Shown piece by piece: positions 6,411 to 10,990 of a stretch of 10,990 nucleotides of DNA; the first letter of the stretch is position 1; every line of letters begins with the position of its first letter. Origin of the DNA: Chitinophagaceae bacterium (GTDB taxonomy: Bacteria > Bacteroidota > Bacteroidia > Chitinophagales > Chitinophagaceae); NCBI GenBank assembly GCA_025351145.1, contig JANXWM010000690.1, positions 1-10,990 on the forward strand, read 5' to 3'. The position numbers and the translations under genes are program-made. The notes under the pieces are model-generated. The model was not told where the DNA came from. It made no database searches and saw only the letters and a list, made by a program, of their open reading frames with translations.

Positions 6411-6503
6411 TTACTTCAACTCAATCTCAAGAAACTTCGCTGTGTGGCTTTCTTTATTACCTACCATTTGTTCCGGTGTACCTTCGAATAAAATTCTGCC
6501 GCC
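6411..6503 (-). pseudogene. uvrA: 3' remnant of a uvrA gene
   Basis: Read on the minus strand, 30 codons plus TAA encode GGRILFEGTPEQMVGNKESH then TAKFLEIELK. This is the C-terminal end of UvrA, the damage-recognition ATPase of nucleotide excision repair. It aligns without gaps to the end of the uvrA at 10871-10990, with 21 of 30 residues identical by my count. Upstream the reading breaks off and runs into yifB sequence, so more than 95 percent of the gene is missing. Divergence from the intact copy suggests either an old duplicate or the tail of a second uvrA paralogue. Confidence 0.8.
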
Positions 6504-6709
6504 GCAAGATTCACCACGATCTTGGTGCATGGCATGTAATAGTCATTTGTTTTAATGGCGCTCTCAATACGTTGCATACTTTCCTTGACAGCATTATCCG
6601 GAAGGCCAACGATATAATATTTAAGATCGCCGGCGAACACATTCACCTCAATGGCAATGCTAATCGCTTCCACTCCGTACACCGCGCTGCCAAAGGTTTT
6701 TACGAGCAT
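6504..6709 (-). pseudogene. 5' remnant of a yifB/comM-type AAA ATPase gene
   Basis: From the ATG at 6707-6709, 69 residues match the N-terminal domain of YifB/ComM, the Mg-chelatase-like AAA+ family: MLVKTFGSAVYGVEAISI, then YYIVGLPDNAVKESMQRIES and KIVVNLA. Family members normally continue NLAPADIRKEGS. Here the frame runs out of register into uvrA sequence and stops at 6461 after 13 unrelated residues. The whole remainder, including Walker A and the chelatase domain (about 440 residues), is missing. FAGDLKYY and MPCTK look mildly degenerate. It cannot be functional as an ATPase. ComM acts as a branch-migration helicase in natural transformation. No promoter box is seen upstream on the minus strand. 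Confidence 0.85.
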
Positions 6710-6962
6710 AAGGTTAATTGTATTGATGATACCGACTGCAGATTATTATGGCATCGCCTGTTGCAGCTTATCCTGCCATAGGCGGTGGTCGCATTTCGTT
6801 CATCGTTCAGCACAATAAGCAACAAAATGAAAATACAAATTGAAAGTGAGATAAGAAAATAATAAGTGAAGATTTGAGTTTCGCAAACTATCGGTTGGTC
6901 TCAAATTATGTTAATGTACAATTTGATTATTCTTTATTTTCGCACTAACCAAACTGTATTCC
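6710..6962. other. Non-coding spacer before the AT-rich cassette
   Basis: Nothing is supportable as a gene in this stretch. Up to about 6800 it has the moderate GC of the flanks (CCTGCCATAGGCGGTGGTCG near 6774-6793). From about 6815 it becomes strongly AT-rich, like the two genes that follow, so the composition boundary lies inside this spacer. Confidence 0.5.
6935..6942 (+). promoter_or_regulatory. Possible -7 box for the two-gene cassette
   Basis: TATTTTCG followed by CAC lies 20 bases before the ATG at 6963 and differs from TAnnTTTG at one position. A competing candidate is TACAATTTG at 6917-6925, with TTGG 18 bases upstream but a 3-base spacer inside the box. Either would serve the operon; neither is convincing alone. 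Confidence 0.25.
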
Positions 6963-9368
6963 ATGGGAAAAATGAAATTTTTATGGTTAATTCTTACTAC
7001 TTGTATATTAAATTCTTCTATCAAATCTCAAAATATTGATTCCGTTCTTGCAAATTTTTATAAAAAAAATTCTTTCGAAAAGACATATGTTCAGTTTGAT
7101 AACAGTAGATATTCTGCGGGTCAAACTATTTGGTATAAGGCTTACCTCATGTCAGGAATCGAACCTTCATTGATTTCTAAAAACTTCTATATAGATTGGT
7201 ATGATGATAACGGACAATTAGTCAGTTCAACCATAACTCCAATCATATATTGTTATTCTTCGGGGAGTTTTACTCTACCCGGGAAATACACTGGCAAATT
7301 TATTCAAGCTGTCGCTTACACAAAATGGATGAGAAACTTTGATTCATCATACTTTTTCCAACAGAAATTTCAAGTCATTTCTTCCGAAAATAATCGAGAA
7401 AAACAACAATCTCCAATTCCTGAAACAACAGTTCAATTCTTAACTGAATCTGGCAACCTTCTTTTGAATAAACAAAATATAGTCGCATTTAAAGGGGTAA
7501 ACCAGTATGGACTTCCTGAAAGCGTAGAAGGATATATTAAAAATGACAAAGGAGATATCATCACTTCATTCAAATCAATTCACGATGGTATGGGAAAGTT
7601 TCTCTTCGTGCCCGTCTTAAATGAAGTGTATATGGCCGAATGGAAAGATAAACAAGGCGCAATACATAAAACAGATTTACCCGTTTCCACAGAAGAAGGG
7701 GTTAATTTAATTGTGGAATCTGGAATTTCAAGCAGGATATTTCATATTCAAAGAACCAAAATGGCTCCCGAGTCAATGAAGAAAATTACGCTTGTTGCTC
7801 AAATGAATGGAGTTGTTATTTTCAAAGCGAAAATCGATCTGACTGACAAAGAATCCATTTCCAGTTCTCTGCCAATAAGCAAAATCTCATCTGGTATTTT
7901 ACAATTGACCGTATTTGATGAAAACAGACAGCCTGTTTGCGAACGGATTATTTTCGTGAAAAATGCGGACTATCTTCTAAACGCATCTGTTACATTCGAC
8001 ACTTTAAGTACAGAAAAACGTGGAAAAAATGTAATTGACATTGAACTAAAAGATACAACTATTGCAAATTTATCTCTATCAATTACCGATTCAGAAATAA
8101 ATAATTCTCCTGACAATACAATCATTTCACAACTTCTTCTTAAAGGAGATCTGGCAGGAAATATTTACAATGCTGCTTACTATTTCAGTTCAACTGCAGA
8201 CAGTGTAGCAGATCATTTGGATTTGGTAATGCTAACAAATGGGTGGAGAAGATTCAATTGGAAAAAAATATTGAATAATCCCCCATCGATTTTGCCTTAT
8301 GCTAAAGATTCATCTTACCAAAAGATAACCGGAAGATTTGGAGATATTTCATTTAAAAAAAATAAGAACCCTGAAACAATAAATTTAATTTTTGTTTCGA
8401 AGGATTCTAGTTTTTCGATGATGACTCTACCAATTTTGGATGATGGGAGCTTTTACAAGGAAAATGTAATGACTTACGATACTTCTAGGATTTATTATGA
8501 TTTAAATGGGATGAGTCTGCCTGCTAAAAGTCAGGTTCTTATTGAGAATGATTTTTTCAAAGTTGACCCGAAGATAGTTCTTAATACTGCACAAAATAGT
8601 TTCGATACAATAGGCGTAAGTAAATTAGAATATCTATTGGACGAACAAAAGAAGGCAGATATTATAAAACAAAAAAACACATTGAAAGATGTTATAGTTT
8701 ATTCTAAAGAAATATCCAGAATTAAACAATTGGATAATAAATATGCAACAGGCAATTTTACAAGTGAGGCAACCGCTGTATTCGATATGTATTCTTCGAA
8801 AAATTCAATTGCGGTAATATCAATTTTTGATTTTTTAGACGGAAAGATACCAGGCTTAACATTCTCTCACTCAAATGGAAACACAACTTTACCAACTGTA
8901 GCATTTAGAGAAGGTGTACCATCCTTTTACCTAAATGAATCTTATATACCTACAGAAGCCGTTCAAAATATTGATTTAAATAATGTGGCATATATCAAGG
9001 TATTTAGTCCCCCATTCGTGGGAGGATTTAATGGAAGCGGAGGTGCGATTGTCATTTACACCAAAAAAGGCCCTGATATAAATCCAGAGACAAATATTTT
9101 ACCGGGTGGAATGGCATATAAAACGGTTTCAGGATATGCACCATATAGGGAATTCTACTCACCCGGATATGCAGAAAAACAGCAATCATATTCTACTGCA
9201 GACTTGAGAACTACATTACTTTGGAACCCCTGGATTAATCTGGACAAGTTTAATAATAAAATAAAAATCAGTTTTTATAACAATGATGTTACACATTCAT
9301 TTCGGTTAATTCTTGAAGGAATGGACAGCAAAGGCAAATTGATTCATCTCAGCAAAATATTGAAATAG
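6963..9368 (+). CDS. Secreted MG2-like / TonB-plug-domain protein without barrel
   Basis: An 801-residue exported protein from a Bacteroidota family known only from sequence. The signal peptide is KFLWLILTTCILNSSIKS-Q; translation could equally start at Met4 (6972). Residues about 35-140 form a macroglobulin MG2-like domain (KTYVQFDNSRYSAGQTIWYK, then SGSFTLPGKYTGKFIQAVAYTK). A second MG-like domain follows at about 154-235 (VQFLTESGNLLLNKQNIVAF, HDGMGKFLFVP). The family signature DLVMLTNGWRRFNWKKIL lies near 420-437. A TonB-dependent-receptor plug-like domain spans about 600-705 (IFDFLDGKIPGL to GSGGAIVIYTKKG). The length leaves no room for a 22-strand barrel, so it is not itself a transporter. 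It is AT-rich compared with genes to the left, and the next gene starts 18 bp after its stop. The role is unknown; cell-surface assembly or a partner of TonB-type transport are guesses. Confidence 0.9.
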   Translation: MGKMKFLWLILTTCILNSSIKSQNIDSVLANFYKKNSFEKTYVQFDNSRYSAGQTIWYKAYLMSGIEPSLISKNFYIDWYDDNGQLVSSTITPIIYCYSSGSFTLPGKYTGKFIQAVAYTKWMRNFDSSYFFQQKFQVISSENNREKQQSPIPETTVQFLTESGNLLLNKQNIVAFKGVNQYGLPESVEGYIKNDKGDIITSFKSIHDGMGKFLFVPVLNEVYMAEWKDKQGAIHKTDLPVSTEEGVNLIVESGISSRIFHIQRTKMAPESMKKITLVAQMNGVVIFKAKIDLTDKESISSSLPISKISSGILQLTVFDENRQPVCERIIFVKNADYLLNASVTFDTLSTEKRGKNVIDIELKDTTIANLSLSITDSEINNSPDNTIISQLLLKGDLAGNIYNAAYYFSSTADSVADHLDLVMLTNGWRRFNWKKILNNPPSILPYAKDSSYQKITGRFGDISFKKNKNPETINLIFVSKDSSFSMMTLPILDDGSFYKENVMTYDTSRIYYDLNGMSLPAKSQVLIENDFFKVDPKIVLNTAQNSFDTIGVSKLEYLLDEQKKADIIKQKNTLKDVIVYSKEISRIKQLDNKYATGNFTSEATAVFDMYSSKNSIAVISIFDFLDGKIPGLTFSHSNGNTTLPTVAFREGVPSFYLNESYIPTEAVQNIDLNNVAYIKVFSPPFVGGFNGSGGAIVIYTKKGPDINPETNILPGGMAYKTVSGYAPYREFYSPGYAEKQQSYSTADLRTTLLWNPWINLDKFNNKIKISFYNNDVTHSFRLILEGMDSKGKLIHLSKILK

Positions 9369-9386
9369 TTTTCCAATTCTTAGATT

Positions 9387-10610
9387 ATGAATTACAACCT
9401 AACGGTGTTTCTATTATTACTATCATTTTCATCTAATTCACAATATAGAATTGCGGGAAAGATAATTGATAGTATATCTCAAACGCCATTGGCTGGAGTT
9501 AGTATTTTTTTGAGCAACACGACTAATGGAACGAATAGCAAAGAAAAAGGTGATTTCCAGATAGACCATATCAAACAAGGGAAATATGATCTTGTTGTAT
9601 CATCACTCAATTATGAAAGTTATATTATCCCAATTCAAATCACTCAAAATATAGATTCAGTGGTAATTAAACTTAAACCAACTTCAAATATTTTAAAAGA
9701 AGTTACCGTAGAACCATATGATAAAAACGGATGGGAAAAATGGGGAGAAAATTTTAAAACCTGTTTCATTGGTGCTAAACAATTATCAACCAATTGCAAA
9801 TTATTAAATCCGGAAGTAGTTAAATTTAAGTATAACGAAAAATCCAACAAGCTAAGAGCCTTTGCAAATGAAAAATTAGTATTTGAAAATAAAAATTTAG
9901 GTTATAAAATAACATACCTGCTTTCAAAATTTGAAATCGATTTTTCCAATAATACTTTCTCCTACATCGGCTATCCCTTATTTGAGGAATTAAAGTCTGC
10001 TAAAACTAAAGAAGCAAACAAATGGATTCAAATTAGGAATGATACATATAAAGGTTCGCTAAGACAATTTATAAGAAGTTTATATTTTAATCGACTGAAT
10101 AGTGACGGATTCGAACTCAGAGAAGTTAGGGTTGTTACTAATGAAGAGAAAAGTAGAATTAAGGAACTATTGAAACAAATCCAGGATAAAGCCAATAATA
10201 GTGGGGGAGCAAATTTTCAGATTGATAAAGATTCTTTGGATTATTATCTTAAAGTGAACAAACTTTCCGATGAGGAGAATAGGGTTACATTAAGCAAACT
10301 TATACCAAGAGATAGTATTGTTTTTGTTTCAAATAGTTCTATTGACCCGGCATATAAAACTGTCTATTTTAAAGGAAATGTAGAAGTAATGTATTTGAAC
10401 AAAAAGATTCCATATGAATATGCAAAATTTCTGCCATTGAACAAGTCCAATGAAAATATCACAACGGTCATTAGTTTGCGATTTAATAAATCGATTGTCA
10501 TTTATCAAAATGGAAACTATTTTAATGGGATAGACTTATTAACAGAAGGATATTGGGCTTGGTCAGAAAAATTGTCTTCAATGTTACCAAGTGATTTTAT
10601 TATAAAATAA
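9387..10610 (+). CDS. Secreted carboxypeptidase-regulatory-like domain protein
   Basis: A 407-residue exported protein. The signal peptide is MNYNLTVFLLLLSFSSNS-Q. Residues about 20-97 form a carboxypeptidase-D regulatory-like beta-sandwich: YRIAGKIIDSISQTPLAGVS, then GDFQIDHIKQGKYDLVVSSLNY. A family-typical region follows at about 115-165 (GWEKWGENFKTCFIGA, NCKLLNPEVVKFKYN) and then LGYKITYLLSKFEID near 175-190. The rest, 190-407, is mixed alpha/beta with a charged helix around 250-270 and has no recognisable enzyme motif. Such proteins are common in Bacteroidota and functionally undefined; surface or outer-membrane association is inferred. It follows the plug-domain gene by 18 bp, shares its AT-rich composition, and very likely its mRNA. 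No strong terminator follows. Confidence 0.88.
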   Translation: MNYNLTVFLLLLSFSSNSQYRIAGKIIDSISQTPLAGVSIFLSNTTNGTNSKEKGDFQIDHIKQGKYDLVVSSLNYESYIIPIQITQNIDSVVIKLKPTSNILKEVTVEPYDKNGWEKWGENFKTCFIGAKQLSTNCKLLNPEVVKFKYNEKSNKLRAFANEKLVFENKNLGYKITYLLSKFEIDFSNNTFSYIGYPLFEELKSAKTKEANKWIQIRNDTYKGSLRQFIRSLYFNRLNSDGFELREVRVVTNEEKSRIKELLKQIQDKANNSGGANFQIDKDSLDYYLKVNKLSDEENRVTLSKLIPRDSIVFVSNSSIDPAYKTVYFKGNVEVMYLNKKIPYEYAKFLPLNKSNENITTVISLRFNKSIVIYQNGNYFNGIDLLTEGYWAWSEKLSSMLPSDFIIK

Positions 10611-10725
10611 ATCATCGCCAATGCATTATATTTTCAACTTAATCTTTGAAGTATCTCTTATTTCTCATTCAAAACAGGGGAGCTTTCAAATTCTTGAGAC
10701 CCGAAGGCACCATGAAAACAGAACG

Positions 10726-10764
10726 CACAAGTGTCCCGCTTGAAGGCGGGATGAAACAAGTGAC
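10726..10764 (-). repeat. Diverged repeat copy G with GC-rich hairpin
   Basis: TCCCGC-TTGAAG-GCGGGA (10734-10751) forms a hairpin close to the one in copy C. It is flanked by direct ACAAGTG copies at 10727-10733 and 10756-10762. On the minus strand CACTTGT precedes the hairpin, as CTCTTGTAC does in copy C. It lies between the converging cassette and uvrA, where a hairpin could help end transcription from either side, but no U-tract is present. Confidence 0.5.
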
Positions 10765-10777
10765 ATGCCGCATAAAT

Positions 10778-10829
10778 GGCACTTCGCCATGCTCAGCAAT
10801 GATAAAGATGCACAAGTGAGTGACACAAC
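10778..10829 (-). repeat. Diverged repeat copy F
   Basis: Minus-strand GTTGTGTCACTCACTTGTGC (10810-10829) matches the repeat head at 14 of 19 positions after the first base. It is followed by a tail-like GCTGAGCATGGCGAAGTGCC, and the outer flank GGCATCGGCT resembles that of copy E. A small hairpin ATGGC-ACTTC-GCCAT sits at 10776-10790. The match is weak enough that a search should confirm it. Confidence 0.4.
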
Positions 10830-10870
10830 AGCCGATGCCACGAAGTATAAAAGCTGGCTACATAAATTTT

Positions 10871-10990
10871 CTATTTCATTTCATGTGCCAAAAATGTAGC
10901 AGTATGGCTTTCTTTTATTTTGAGTAATCCTTCGGGTGTGCCTTCGAATAAAATTCTGCCGCCACCATCTCCGCCTTCGGGGCCAAGGTC
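10871..10990 (-). CDS. uvrA: UvrA excinuclease ABC subunit A, C-terminal end (partial)
   Basis: Only the last 39 codons and the TAG stop (10871-10873) are inside the window; the gene enters from the right edge on the minus strand. The residues DLGPEGGDGGGRILFEGTPE then LLKIKESHTATFLAHEMK are the conserved end of UvrA, where DLGPEGGxxGG closes the second ATPase domain. UvrA dimers find bulky DNA lesions and load UvrB. No intrinsic terminator follows on the minus strand within 100 bases, only repeat copies F and G, which suggests that the native downstream sequence was replaced. Compare the remnant at 6411-6503, which kept a strong terminator. Confidence 0.9.
   Translation of the reverse strand, partial: DLGPEGGDGGGRILFEGTPEGLLKIKESHTATFLAHEMK

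Noticed and set aside
6476..6781. 101-codon plus-strand ORF opposite the yifB/uvrA relic
   Set aside because: It is the antisense shadow of conserved YifB coding sequence; its residues show no family pattern.
6963..9368. Full TonB-dependent receptor
   Set aside because: Only about 95 residues follow the plug-like domain, far too few for the 22-strand barrel.
10712..10819. Small plus-strand ORF of 35 codons (MKTERTSVPLEGG...)
   Set aside because: It is made almost entirely of repeat copies F and G and their hairpins, has no promoter or leader, and resembles no family I know.
6411..10990. Integrative element with recombinase between the uvrA ends
   Set aside because: The direct repeats fit such an element, but no integrase, transposase or excisionase frame exists in the interval, so I report only the repeats and the composition shift.

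Overview
The window comes from a Bacteroidota chromosome, most likely family Chitinophagaceae. The protein families support this: TonB-plug/MG2 secreted proteins, carboxypeptidase-regulatory-like domains, a DUF6089/PorG-like barrel and a YqgF-Def gene pair. So do TAnnTTTG-type promoter boxes and the lack of Shine-Dalgarno sites. The species cannot be named from the sequence alone.

Layout. 1-656 (+) is the C-terminal third of a YdeP/FdhF-type molybdopterin oxidoreductase. 657-937 is a non-coding spacer holding a small inverted-repeat element. 938-2936 (-) holds ruvX, def and a secreted protein of unknown function; the last two overlap by 4 bp. 3056-4548 (-) encodes a TrmH/SpoU RNA methyltransferase followed by a UbiA-family prenyltransferase resembling MqnP. 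Divergent from these, 4791-6234 (+) encodes an ElaA-like acetyltransferase and an outer-membrane beta-barrel protein. This half is ordinary housekeeping and envelope content with moderate GC.

From about 6300 the character changes. A strong intrinsic terminator (6363-6395, minus strand) is followed by the last ~30 codons of a uvrA gene. That remnant is joined directly to the first ~69 codons of a yifB/comM gene, so this is a chimeric relic. Next comes an AT-rich two-gene plus-strand cassette (6963-10610). It encodes a secreted protein with MG2-like and TonB-plug domains but no barrel, then a secreted protein with a carboxypeptidase-regulatory-like domain. The window ends in the 3' end of a second, apparently functional uvrA (10871-10990, minus). 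The two uvrA 3' ends lie in the same orientation, 4460 bp apart, and share a perfect 23-bp stretch, so they bracket the cassette as direct repeats.

A dispersed intergenic repeat family runs through the window. It has a 20-bp head (CTTGCGTCGCACTCTTGTAC), a variable middle and a tail near GCTTTACCGAAGC. I find five clear copies and two diverged ones, all outside genes, in both orientations, sometimes with a GC-rich hairpin in the middle. The repeat family and the uvrA/yifB rearrangement around the AT-rich cassette are the most interesting content. I see no CRISPR array, tRNA, rRNA, recombinase or recognisable defence system.
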